This document shows positions 54,489 to 61,316 of a stretch of DNA of 64,000 bases, piece after piece. The notes beneath the pieces are model-generated. The model worked only from the letters and a program-made list of their open reading frames with translations. It did not search any database and was not told where the DNA came from. The stretch is from Thiothrix nivea DSM 5205 (lineage in GTDB: Bacteria > Pseudomonadota > Gammaproteobacteria > Thiotrichales > Thiotrichaceae), in NCBI RefSeq assembly GCF_000260135.1, contig NZ_JH651384.1:623693-687692 (forward strand). Reading direction: 5' to 3'. Every line of letters begins with the position of its first letter. Positions within the stretch are counted from its first letter, which is position 1. The position numbers were made by a program, and so were the translations under genes.

Positions 54489-55454
54489 TTATTTCTCCAC
54501 AATGACCGGGTTGTGCAGGATGTTAAGGGAGAATTCAACGCCACGGCTGTTATTGGGCAGGATGATCTCGCTAAGTTCGCCCATCTGTACTTCGGCTACT
54601 GTCACATCCAGTTTTTTCCCGGCTACAGAGCCGATGGAAAACGCGAATGGCAGCCGCTGCACCGTGGCGCGGTTGGCGTAGGCAAACGGGTTAAATTCTG
54701 TTTCCCAGTCAGACATTTTCATGCTGACTTTCAGCGTGCCGTTTTCATCCGTGGATGGCTCAGCACGCGCAAGGCACATGGACTCCTGCCATTCGGACTT
54801 ATACCCAAAGAAGTTACTGGACTCGACCGACTGCAAGCACAGCATCTTGCCATTCAGCGCTTTAGTGGTGATCAGTGACGGGCGCGGCGGGCCAAAAATG
54901 TTGGCCAACTGGGCCCCGTAAGCAGGCGCAATCACCGTCACGGCATCCGGGTCGTAATAAGCGCCAACACCAGACAGGTTAAATACCATGTCCTCGCCTG
55001 CCGCAAACCGGAACCCAAGCTGGCCGCGCGCGCCTGTCGTGCGGCGGCGGTAATCCTTGGCCCCAGATGATAACGGGGTGCGCATCTCCATCGTGCTGGT
55101 GTCGAAACCGGTCAGGGTGTCGCGGGCATACGTCACCGATACGCCAGCAGCGGTGGTGGCGGCAGCGCCGCACATGCGGAACATGTTGGCCAGCGGGCCT
55201 GCCGTCCCGGCAGCGCCGGAATACATCCAGGGCACCTTGGCCGAAAACTCCCACCATTGCAGCAACGCCTGGTCAACCGTATCCAGCGGACGCGCCTGGG
55301 TGCGGAAATCGCGCCTGACCGTTTTATCCTTGACTGACCAGCTCATTTCCTGGCAGTAGAGTGCATTGGCGGCAGCAATCGTGGCCGCCGTGCCTTCGGT
55401 GGTCTCGATGTTCAGGTATAGCGCGACGTCATACTCTTTAATATCAGCGGGCAT
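54489..55454 (-). CDS. Major tail tube protein
   Basis: 321 aa, beta-rich. N-terminus DIKEYDVALYLNIETTEGTAATI; central LTGFDTSTMEMRTPLSSGAKDYRRRTTGARGQLGFRF; C-terminus RGVEFSLNILHNPV. The length and the position directly before the G/T chaperones fit the tube protein of long-tailed siphophages. The repetitive ring-forming beta fold cannot be shown from sequence alone. It starts at the first ATG, about nine bases after GAGG. It overlaps the preceding small gene by 11 bases. Confidence 0.82.
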   Translation of the reverse strand: MPADIKEYDVALYLNIETTEGTAATIAAANALYCQEMSWSVKDKTVRRDFRTQARPLDTVDQALLQWWEFSAKVPWMYSGAAGTAGPLANMFRMCGAAATTAAGVSVTYARDTLTGFDTSTMEMRTPLSSGAKDYRRRTTGARGQLGFRFAAGEDMVFNLSGVGAYYDPDAVTVIAPAYGAQLANIFGPPRPSLITTKALNGKMLCLQSVESSNFFGYKSEWQESMCLARAEPSTDENGTLKVSMKMSDWETEFNPFAYANRATVQRLPFAFSIGSVAGKKLDVTVAEVQMGELSEIILPNNSRGVEFSLNILHNPVIVEK

Positions 55455-55632
55455 TGTCAGTTACCTCGTTGTCTGGGGGTGGGGTGGCTGGCTGTGCAGC
55501 CGCTTTCTTTGCCTTGGCCGGGGCTGGCTCCGCCTGCGCGGGGTCTGGCTCCGGGGTTGGCTGCTCGCCGGGGTGCAGGGTCTTGTGCACCAGAGTCAGG
55601 CTGCCGTCTTCATTCTGTAGCCATGCCGACAT
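55444..55632 (-). CDS. Small Pro/Ala-rich phage protein
   Basis: 62 aa from the ATG at 55632 (MSAWLQNEDGSLTLVHK), where GGAG lies eight bases upstream; the ATG at 55638 overlaps the preceding stop (ATGA) and is an alternative. The N-terminal 22 residues look folded; the remainder is a Pro/Ala/Glu/Lys linker (PTPEPDPAQAEPAPAKAKK). No family recognised. It lies between the gp37-like and tail tube genes, so a head-tail joining or tail-terminator accessory is possible. Confidence 0.55.
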   Translation of the reverse strand: MSAWLQNEDGSLTLVHKTLHPGEQPTPEPDPAQAEPAPAKAKKAAAQPATPPPDNEVTDNAR

Positions 55633-55634
55633 AT

Positions 55635-56060
55635 TCATTCTCCACATGCGCCATAGGCGCTTACCAGTTTGCTTTCAACTTCAAACACAACGTCGTATTG
55701 CCATACACCATTGTCTTCTGTAACGAAATTCTCGGACTGCGCAGCCAGGTCATACCAACCATCACCAGGACACCATCCAGCCAGGGATGCCAGTACCGCA
55801 TCCAGTAAAACATACGCACCAGCATGGCTATTCAGGTTCCGCACCAGCAAGGTGATGATGATGCGGGTCTTGCGCGCCTGGACGCCGCCAATAGCCTGGC
55901 TATAACGGCTACCCTGCACCACCACCAGCACTGCGCCCTTTGGGTTCATCAGGCGGTATTCCGATGGCCGCTCCGGGTATGGCTCAACCTTCAAGGCGGA
56001 CAGCTGTGGCGTTGCCGCCAGCTTTCCCAGTATCGCCTGCTCAAGCTCCAGCAAGCTCAT
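55635..56060 (-). CDS. DUF1834/Mu gp37-like phage protein
   Basis: 141 aa. DUF1834 pattern: LELEQAILGKLAATPQLSALKVEPYP, GAVLVVVQGSRYSQAIGGVQARKTRI, ITLLVRNLNSHAGAYVLLDAVLASLAGW and a C-terminal Trp-rich DYGC-like end (WQYDVVFEVESK). In Mu, gp37 lies among the head-tail connection genes; the protein is thought to be a tail terminator. It overlaps the gpG-like gene by four bases. Confidence 0.82.
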   Translation of the reverse strand: MSLLELEQAILGKLAATPQLSALKVEPYPERPSEYRLMNPKGAVLVVVQGSRYSQAIGGVQARKTRIIITLLVRNLNSHAGAYVLLDAVLASLAGWCPGDGWYDLAAQSENFVTEDNGVWQYDVVFEVESKLVSAYGACGE

Positions 56061-56602
56061 GGTGTCGCCCGCTCAATATGGGTTTCGATGATATCCATGA
56101 TGTCCTGCTCATCGTCAGCACTCAGGCCAAGGAACGGGCGCGCTGGCATCTTTGAACCGGGGTGATTGACGGATTTCACCAGCCAAGGATCACCTTTTTT
56201 CTTTGCGTTCGGGTTCACTCCGAAAGCCAGCGACTTGCCACGCTTTGCCGCAATCTTGTGTGGACTGGTCTTGCCGCCGAACTGGTGGATGGCGGCATAC
56301 ACCAAGTTCGTGCCAACCTCCACCTGGTGTGCGCTGGCACGGTAGGTGATACTGTTGCGCAGATGCGGCCCATGCCCCGTCAGGATTTTCCGCCCCTTTG
56401 TATCATCGGTTTCATACTTGCGCTCTTTCCACTTATCACCATCCGGCGAAACATTGGAGAGGAACCGCTCCTGGGTGTTTTCCACCAGCTTCAGGCCAAT
56501 AGCCTGCATGACGGGCGTCAAATCCTGAACGGCAGTCAACAAGCGGTTGAAGCCCTCTTGAAGGCTGCTTGTATCGATATCGATAGCGATGACAGCGCCC
56601 AT
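56057..56602 (-). CDS. Phage virion morphogenesis protein (Mu gpG-like)
   Basis: 181 aa. Family segments include LQEGFNRLLTAVQDLTPVMQAIGLKL, RFLSNVSPDGDKWKERK, HLRNSITYRASAHQVEVGTNLVYAAIHQFGGK and the end PARPFLGLSADDEQDIMDIIE. These match phage virion morphogenesis (tail completion S/gpG) proteins, which in Mu and P2 help join head and tail. Coupled to its neighbours by 4-base and 1-base overlaps. Confidence 0.87.
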   Translation of the reverse strand: MGAVIAIDIDTSSLQEGFNRLLTAVQDLTPVMQAIGLKLVENTQERFLSNVSPDGDKWKERKYETDDTKGRKILTGHGPHLRNSITYRASAHQVEVGTNLVYAAIHQFGGKTSPHKIAAKRGKSLAFGVNPNAKKKGDPWLVKSVNHPGSKMPARPFLGLSADDEQDIMDIIETHIERATP

Positions 56603-57015
56603 CAGTATGCACCCCAGCCAATACAGGAGGGTGGCGCAATAACATGGACGCCATCATCAGCGGCAGCACTTGCCGCCATCTCTGGCACATCCAGTTCGTT
56701 GATGCGTACCTTTTCCAGCCACGCGATTTGTTCCTGGTAACGCGCCAGATAATCCTTCAGGTCGCCTGGGCGACGCAGACGGAACAGGTAATAAACGGCG
56801 ATGTCCACCGCGACTACCCGCAGGGATTCCGCCGCTACTGGCAATGGCAAGGGGTAGCGCCCCACCAGATAACTGTCGATGCGCAACCCGGCATCCTTAA
56901 TGGCATCAGTCACACTGGCATTATCCGCCAGAGTGCTGGCGGGAACGTCCAGCATTTCCGCCAGCACGTTCTCGCCAATGCTGCTGATAATGTCCATTGT
57001 CGTGCAGTAGCTCAT
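56602..57015 (-). CDS. DUF1320/Mu gp36-like phage protein
   Basis: 137 aa. Mu gp36 (DUF1320) signature: MSYCTTMDIISSIGENVLAEML, GLRIDSYLVGRYPLPLP, LRVVAVDIAVYYLFRLR and WLEKVRINELDVPE. It is the connector/adaptor-type protein of the head-tail interface in Mu-like phages, found between the capsid and gp37 genes. Here it is followed by gpG-like then gp37, a slightly different order from Mu, where gpG lies before the protease. Overlaps gpG by one base. Confidence 0.88.
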   Translation of the reverse strand: MSYCTTMDIISSIGENVLAEMLDVPASTLADNASVTDAIKDAGLRIDSYLVGRYPLPLPVAAESLRVVAVDIAVYYLFRLRRPGDLKDYLARYQEQIAWLEKVRINELDVPEMAASAAADDGVHVIAPPSCIGWGAY

Positions 57016-57017
57016 GA

Positions 57018-57242
57018 TTACTCCTTGATGGTGACAGTGGTAGCCGGTAGCCGTTCGAGTTCCGCCTCAGTCAGGCGGATTTCAGCCCCGACAGGATAGC
57101 GCTTGCCATCTTTTCGCAGGGCAGTCAGCAGGATGCAAACACCTGCCTCCCGCCCTGCGCTGGCTTCGTCAACGCCAGCCGCTGCTGCTTCGGGGGGGTT
57201 ATCTTCGGGTGCGGGAGGTTTCTTGCTTGCCATATCACCCAC
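57018..57242 (-). CDS. Small phage protein with a C-terminal beta domain (DUF7210-like)
   Basis: 74 aa. N-terminal 30 residues are a Pro/Ala/Glu-rich linker (KKPPAPEDNPPEAAAAGVDE). The C-terminal part reads ILLTALRKDGKRYPVGAEIRLTEAELERLPATTV, resembling a short beta domain often found after capsid genes (a repeat of L-hydrophobic-G-x-x-Y-x-x-G). Such proteins are head-associated in other phages. The family assignment is tentative. It starts 2 bases after the capsid stop. Confidence 0.6.
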   Translation of the reverse strand: MGDMASKKPPAPEDNPPEAAAAGVDEASAGREAGVCILLTALRKDGKRYPVGAEIRLTEAELERLPATTVTIKE

Positions 57243-57243
57243 C

Positions 57244-58179
57244 TCACGCCACGGTATTCTGGATCAGGTAGCCCAGCGACTTGGCACTGATGACTTCTTT
57301 GACGGATTCGCCGACACGCACGCGCTCGCCGCCGCGCAGGCCGATATTGCCGTCACGCTCAGAGCCAGCCAGGCGGGTTTTGTATTGCGCCGTGAAGCCG
57401 TAGGTCGTGCCGTTGCGGTTGGTGGCCATCGCATCTTGATAGATCAGGCTGACCATATCGCCCCAGGCGCGTTGCAGGCTGGCGGCCTGGCCTTTGCGGG
57501 CGGTATTGACCCGCGCCTGACCGACCAGCACCTTACTGACTTCCAGCAGTTCCGCCACCTGCTCACGCGATGCCATGCCTGCATCACCGGAGTTGCCATG
57601 CACGGCCTTAACCACTTGCGGGTGGCGGCGGAAGGCAGACCAGGAGGCTTGACCAAAGACGGCGACATTGGGGCGCATGACCGGCGCATTAAAGGCGTCT
57701 TCCATGATACCCAGCACATCGGCGGCGGCATCAGAAAACTGACTGCCAGCCGCCAGCGTTTCCGTGTTGGCAGCATCGTAATTGCTGGTACTGGACAGCA
57801 GGGTGGATACACGCACTTCGCGATCCAGCAGAATCAGGTTGGTGAGCTGTTCGACCGAATGGTTTTTCGGGTCAAACCCCGCTTCCGCGTTATCGATGTC
57901 GGTCTGCGGGATCGGGTCTTCCAGGCCGAAGTCTTCGGTACTGGCGGTGATTTCCACGCCGGTGAAGCTGATTTCATTCACGCGGGAACGCCGCCCGACC
58001 TTGGTATCGGGGATGGTAAAGCCTTCCGCCATGTCATAAGCGAAATACTTGAACTCTTCCTTTGCCATGGGCGCGAGGCGCGGCAGCACCTCATCGGCAA
58101 TCAGGGAAGCGTTGCGGTACGCGATGGCGATAGCCACCATGACCGGGTTGACGGGAAACGGGCGATTAGCCATTGTCAC
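57244..58179 (-). CDS. Major capsid protein
   Basis: 311 aa. N-terminus ANRPFPVNPVMVAIAIAYRN, segment RRSRVNEISFTGVEITASTEDFGLEDPIP, then ILLDREVRVSTLL and VAVFGQASWSAFRRHPQVVKAVHG, and GGERVRVGESVKEVISAKSLGYLIQNTV at the end. These are typical of the HK97-fold capsid proteins of Mu-related siphophages, in which the decoration gene precedes and small head genes follow. Not proven by structure. It lies directly after the decoration protein gene, 9 bases apart, with AAGGAG before the start. Confidence 0.87.
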   Translation of the reverse strand: MTMANRPFPVNPVMVAIAIAYRNASLIADEVLPRLAPMAKEEFKYFAYDMAEGFTIPDTKVGRRSRVNEISFTGVEITASTEDFGLEDPIPQTDIDNAEAGFDPKNHSVEQLTNLILLDREVRVSTLLSSTSNYDAANTETLAAGSQFSDAAADVLGIMEDAFNAPVMRPNVAVFGQASWSAFRRHPQVVKAVHGNSGDAGMASREQVAELLEVSKVLVGQARVNTARKGQAASLQRAWGDMVSLIYQDAMATNRNGTTYGFTAQYKTRLAGSERDGNIGLRGGERVRVGESVKEVISAKSLGYLIQNTVA

Positions 58180-58188
58180 TACTCCTTA

Positions 58189-58533
58189 TTAATGTTGTGC
58201 CAGCAGCACTTCACCGATGTCGCCAGCGACGCCTGCCACCAGTGCCACACCAACCACCCGGTTGCCTGTGGACGCCACGACCGCCTTGCCATTGGCATCA
58301 GCCGTCAGCAAGTCGCCGCGCGCCACCGTGCCGCCATAGGCGACATCAGCCACGCCGGACAGCACCACATCCACCCGCGCCCCGCTGGCAGCATCGGCAT
58401 CAGCCACGCCCAGCAGCTTGTCGGTTGCGGCAGCGCCATGGATAACCGCGTCATCCGCCGCGCCGTGCTTGACGATGCGGTTTGCCGTCACAGCAGCGCC
58501 CGCCACGAAATTTTTAACCAGACCACGCACCAT
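58189..58533 (-). CDS. Capsid decoration protein (DUF2190-like)
   Basis: 114 aa, Ala/Val/Gly-rich and small, as in DUF2190 proteins: NFVAGAAVTANRIVKHGAADDAV, GVADADAASGARVDVVLSGVADVAYGG, then VARGDLLTADANGKAVV and VGVALVAGVAGDIGEVLL. The GVALVAGVAGDIGEVLL ending is typical. Such proteins bind the outside of the capsid. It starts at the overlap with the protease stop (one base shared) and precedes the capsid gene. Confidence 0.85.
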   Translation of the reverse strand: MVRGLVKNFVAGAAVTANRIVKHGAADDAVIHGAAATDKLLGVADADAASGARVDVVLSGVADVAYGGTVARGDLLTADANGKAVVASTGNRVVGVALVAGVAGDIGEVLLAQH

Positions 58534-59525
58534 TACTTGCTACCTCCAACCACGTGGGCGACCGCCTGACTGGCGGAAATGATGATGCCCTTTTGGGACA
58601 TTGCCGCCTGATACTCGACCGCCGCACTGGCGATGGCATCAGCATCTGTTTTATCGACGCCTGGCTGGCCATCGCCACCAGCATCACTGGCCATCGCCAC
58701 CTGCTTCGGCAGCTTGCCGACAAAATCCGCAAACCACTGCTTTGCGTCTGTCTTGACGGTGGACTTGTTGCTGTCATCCCCGCGGCTGAACTCAATCGCC
58801 GTGGCTGGCAGTTGCAGGGCGAAATCCGCCATGCCCTCGGCTTGCGCCGGGGTCAGCCGACCTTCCGTGCACGCCTTGTCAATCGTGGCTTGCCACTCGG
58901 CGCGCGCCTTGCTGTCGCGCTCGACTTTCAGCTCAGCTTCCAGTGCGGCTTTCTGGCTGGAGAACTCAGCCGCCGCCGCCTGTTTGGCCTCATTAACCAT
59001 GCGGTCAACATCCGCCTGGGTGTAACCGGCATCGCCGCCGGACTTGCCTTTATCAGTCATGCCATCCTCCGGGGATGTCGATTTGATGGGATAGGAAAAA
59101 TCAACAGGGTTGCCATCAGCGCTGAACTGCACCGGCGCCAGACCCTCAACAGCAGGTGGCTCAGCACCCAGCCAGGCGATATGCGTGATCTTCCAGCCGC
59201 GCTCGGTCGGGATCATGCGCACGGAGCGGGAATAGAGACGGCCATCCTTCACCAGCTTTTCAAATTGCGGCTCGATGTCGGTCTGGCGGGATTCGATCAA
59301 ATCGCCATTGACGCGAATCTCGGGGGATTTCGCATAGGCAAACGGGGAATACAGTTCCTGGTGGGTGATGACATGGGGGATGGGGTCGCCAGACCATGAA
59401 TTATTGACGATCTGTTCCAGGTCAGCTTGCGTGAACGTGCGTTCGACGCCTTTGGAATCGGCACGGGTGCCAGCGCGGAAAATTTCCAGCCAGCCCGCCA
59501 AACCGCTTGTATTGACCTGATCCAT
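58533..59525 (-). CDS. Mu gpI-like protease/scaffold protein
   Basis: 330 aa from the ATG at 59525 (MDQVNTSGLAGW; GGTGG five bases upstream). The frame is open further, but the upstream residues look like antisense sequence. N-terminal domain WLEIFRAGTRADSKGVERTFTQADLEQI and HVITHQELYSPFAYAKSP matches Mu gp32 (I) prohead proteases; DGRLYSRSVRMIPT follows. A C-terminal scaffold-like helical part (EFSSQKAALEAELKVERDSKARAEW) begins after a linker. In Mu the full I gene also yields the scaffold Z. It is the most upstream late gene seen; MuF and portal genes normally before it are absent. Confidence 0.85.
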   Translation of the reverse strand: MDQVNTSGLAGWLEIFRAGTRADSKGVERTFTQADLEQIVNNSWSGDPIPHVITHQELYSPFAYAKSPEIRVNGDLIESRQTDIEPQFEKLVKDGRLYSRSVRMIPTERGWKITHIAWLGAEPPAVEGLAPVQFSADGNPVDFSYPIKSTSPEDGMTDKGKSGGDAGYTQADVDRMVNEAKQAAAAEFSSQKAALEAELKVERDSKARAEWQATIDKACTEGRLTPAQAEGMADFALQLPATAIEFSRGDDSNKSTVKTDAKQWFADFVGKLPKQVAMASDAGGDGQPGVDKTDADAIASAAVEYQAAMSQKGIIISASQAVAHVVGGSK

Positions 59526-59668
59526 GCACCACCGCTGCTGTTGATTAACGATGGGTGCATTGTGCTGGATGGGGCGATTGTGTTGCCGTCGGCAGACATT
59601 CAAACGGCAGGGCATGGGGAGGATGCGAATAGTCTGCTACAAACCGGACAGCGCCGCAAGGAGGTAAT

Positions 59669-59890
59669 GTGGCAAGGCAACCGATAGGGAACTGTGACCC
59701 GACATTCAGGCGGGCATGTTTTGTGAGGTGGGTGATTTCAACCTTTAATCGGCCACCGTTGCGCGCGGCATTCTTCCAGCGTTATAGTAACCGGCATGGT
59801 GATGTGGTGCTGACCGCACTGAAAGCCGACATTGCCACCGAAAACGCCCGCCAGAAAGCCCGTAACGACGCCATCCGCGCCCCACCCTGA
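59669..59890 (+). CDS. Small basic protein, unknown
   Basis: 73 aa with GTG start. AAGGAGG lies five bases upstream, a strong ribosome-binding site. The sequence is Arg-rich (FRRACFVRW, PPLRAAFFQRY) and ends with the helix LKADIATENARQKARNDAI. The opposite-strand frame in this stretch has the low-complexity look of an antisense shadow. I do not recognise it. It lies on the plus strand, opposite to the late genes, in the switch region between the late arm and the repressor. Confidence 0.45.
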   Translation: MARQPIGNCDPTFRRACFVRWVISTFNRPPLRAAFFQRYSNRHGDVVLTALKADIATENARQKARNDAIRAPP

Positions 59891-60053
59891 CATCTGCCCA
59901 AAACCCCAAAACAAACTCGTTTTGAAACCGTCTTGAAATCGCCGCCAGTAACTCAACTTTTTTTGGACGAACCAGCATAGCGCCCCATGGCTTGAGCGCC
60001 TTAGACGCGATTCTGCGCGGTCATGGACCATATTGCCGACCCCGGCAAAATGG

Positions 60054-60248
60054 TCAGAGGACAAAAGCCTTGATACCGGAAATGAAACCGAAGCCAACCA
60101 GGCCAGCCAGTGACAGCCACTGCACCAATGTCAGGTGCGGGATCGTCCTGTTGACGGCAATAATACGGTTCACCACCAGGATTTTCACGACGTTCACCCG
60201 ACCACTGAGATTTGCCACTGCGCCGACCTTGCCGAAATGCTGGTTCAT
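60054..60248 (-). CDS. Small one-helix membrane protein
   Basis: 64 aa. Basic N-terminal region (GRVNVVKILVVNRIIAVNRT), then a hydrophobic helix at the C-terminus (LVQWLSLAGLVGFGFISGIKAFVL). AAGGAC lies seven bases before the ATG. It could be a holin-like or superinfection-related peptide, but only size and hydrophobicity support this. The stretch 59891-60053 upstream of its stop, and 60249-60323 downstream of its start, hold no other gene that I can support. Confidence 0.45.
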   Translation of the reverse strand: MNQHFGKVGAVANLSGRVNVVKILVVNRIIAVNRTIPHLTLVQWLSLAGLVGFGFISGIKAFVL

Positions 60249-60323
60249 AATATGTCCTTTGCTTTTTCCGGCATTTTACGCGCCCTTTGTTAATGCACGC
60301 TGACAGACACTGGAGTTAACGAC

Positions 60324-60539
60324 ATGACCACCAACACCCCAGGAACCTACCATGGCACTTTCAACCTGAGTGGCCTGCTGCCACCGGAAAGACTGGAGGG
60401 GGTACGCAAGGCGCTTAATGCCTCTTTGAAAGATGGGGATGACTGCCAAGAATTTCGGATGAAATCACAGCCACTGCTTGCCTCCATTTGGGAAGCCCAG
60501 CATCCACCTCCCAAGTATGATGCGCCATCGAACCCCTGA
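60324..60539 (+). CDS. Small protein, unknown, converging on the 115-aa gene
   Basis: 71 aa; ATG with GGAG nine bases upstream. N-terminal part looks folded (GTFNLSGLLPPERLEGVRKALNASLKDGDD), the C-terminus is Pro-rich. It overlaps the minus-strand gene ending at 60415 by 125 bases; both N-terminal halves look protein-like while both C-terminal parts look like antisense shadows, so at least one of the two 3' ends is questionable. No family recognised. Confidence 0.4.
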   Translation: MTTNTPGTYHGTFNLSGLLPPERLEGVRKALNASLKDGDDCQEFRMKSQPLLASIWEAQHPPPKYDAPSNP

Positions 60540-60762
60540 GCTTGGAAAGGAAGTCCAGCAGCAACGAATTGACAACCCTTCTGGCTGGTGCTGAGCAATC
60601 GCCCCAGCCTTCCGCCTGGTCCAGCGTCAATAAAAAAGCCACCGCCTCACTCTCCGCGTGGAAGTCATCCCCTGCCATAACCCCTGCCGAATTGAGCCAT
60701 GGCTTTGCCTTGAAAAGCTCATACATGAGTTCAAACGCTTTCTCTGCATTGACTGTTGTCAT
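60415..60762 (-). CDS. 115-aa protein, unknown, coupled to the repressor operon
   Basis: ATG with AGGAGG six bases upstream, a very strong site. N-terminal half: TVNAEKAFELMYELFKAKPW and AESEAVAFLLTLDQAEGWGDC, then VVNSLLLDFLSKL. The first 80 residues are convincing, the last 30 (AVAVISSEILGSHPHLSKRH) less so. It follows the 23-codon micro-ORF by overlap with its stop, so it is probably translated in the repressor mRNA. Function unknown; an immunity or lysogeny accessory would be a guess. Confidence 0.55.
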   Translation of the reverse strand: MTTVNAEKAFELMYELFKAKPWLNSAGVMAGDDFHAESEAVAFLLTLDQAEGWGDCSAPARRVVNSLLLDFLSKLRGSMAHHTWEVDAGLPKWRQAVAVISSEILGSHPHLSKRH

Positions 60763-60830
60763 GCCGCCTCCTGCTTTTCCTGCCGCTTTGAAACTGCCTC
60801 AATAAGGTCGCGATACTCTTGCAGCCTCAC
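60759..60830 (-). CDS. Possible 23-aa micro-ORF linking the repressor and the next gene
   Basis: GTG start overlaps the repressor stop by two bases and its TGA overlaps the next ATG (ATGA). It reads MRLQEYRDLIEAVSKRQEKQ, a charged amphipathic helix. The perfect overlap on both sides suggests a translational relay; expression itself cannot be judged. Confidence 0.35.
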   Translation of the reverse strand: MRLQEYRDLIEAVSKRQEKQEAA

Positions 60831-61153
60831 TTCTTCCGCCCTTTGCCGCCACCCATATCAATACTGATGTCGCCAATGCTCACACCATCACCGGCATGGA
60901 CGACATTACCGACCTTCCCGTACTGCTGCGAAAACACAGGAGCCTCAACCGCCCTGCTGCGCCTGCCCGTCACTACGTACAGCACATCCACGCCTAGATC
61001 AGAAATCCTTTCCAGGTAGTCCCAGTCGGGATTCCTCACGCCTCTTTCATAATTTGTTTGAGCGCTTATCTGTACGCCGCCAGCTTCGGCGAATTCAGTC
61101 TGATTCATCCCTATTCGCTTTCGCTCTTCCCTGAGCCTTAAATTTTTACTCAT
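60827..61153 (-). CDS. XRE-type repressor (lysogeny regulator)
   Basis: 108 aa from the ATG at 61153; a TTG at 61174 is the only upstream alternative. N-terminal lambda-like HTH: LRLREERKRIGMNQTEFAEAGGVQISAQTNYERGVRNPDWDYL, followed by LGVDVLYVVTGRR, the usual end of the XRE fold. The C-terminal 45 residues form a short oligomerisation or DNA-contact tail ending GGGKGRKK; there is no peptidase domain, so it is not an SOS-cleaved repressor. It is divergent from the plus-strand early operon across three copies of a TTTACTC-type box, one covering its own start codon, which suggests autoregulation. Confidence 0.85.
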   Translation of the reverse strand: MSKNLRLREERKRIGMNQTEFAEAGGVQISAQTNYERGVRNPDWDYLERISDLGVDVLYVVTGRRSRAVEAPVFSQQYGKVGNVVHAGDGVSIGDISIDMGGGKGRKK

Positions 61154-61175
61154 ATGGATAAAAAATCCTTGCAAA

Positions 61176-61219
61176 TTTACTCAAACGAGTAAATAATTAA
61201 GTTATGGTTAATAACTTAA
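61176..61219. promoter_or_regulatory. Palindromic operators in the repressor/early-gene divergent region
   Basis: TTTACTC-AAAC-GAGTAAA (61176-61193) is a perfect inverted repeat with a four-base centre; another half-site TTTACTC lies at 61145-61151 over the repressor start codon. A second perfect palindrome, TTAAGTTAT-GGTTA-ATAACTTAA, occupies 61197-61219. Both lie between the divergent genes, the expected place for repressor and Ner-type operators. Confidence 0.75.
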
Positions 61220-61316
61220 CCATCCAAGGCGGAAGGATACCGGACAAATGTCCCTTCGCCGCTTAACCAACTGACAACATCCCTACCGGTTATCGGATGG
61301 GATCAAGGAGACAACC

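Noticed and set aside
59427-59687. A plus-strand frame whose part after 59,525 looks somewhat protein-like (LPSADIQTAGHGEDANSLLQ)
   Set aside because: Its first part is antisense to the protease N-terminus, and no start codon with a ribosome-binding site exists in the non-overlapping part; kept only as a possibility.
59915-59940. Two 12-base-spaced CGTNTTGAAA copies, considered as a second transposase end
   Set aside because: Only 10 bases match, the spacing is 12 rather than 22, no TG/CA terminus or GTAAA duplication is beside it, and the flanking minus strand does not continue DUF927.
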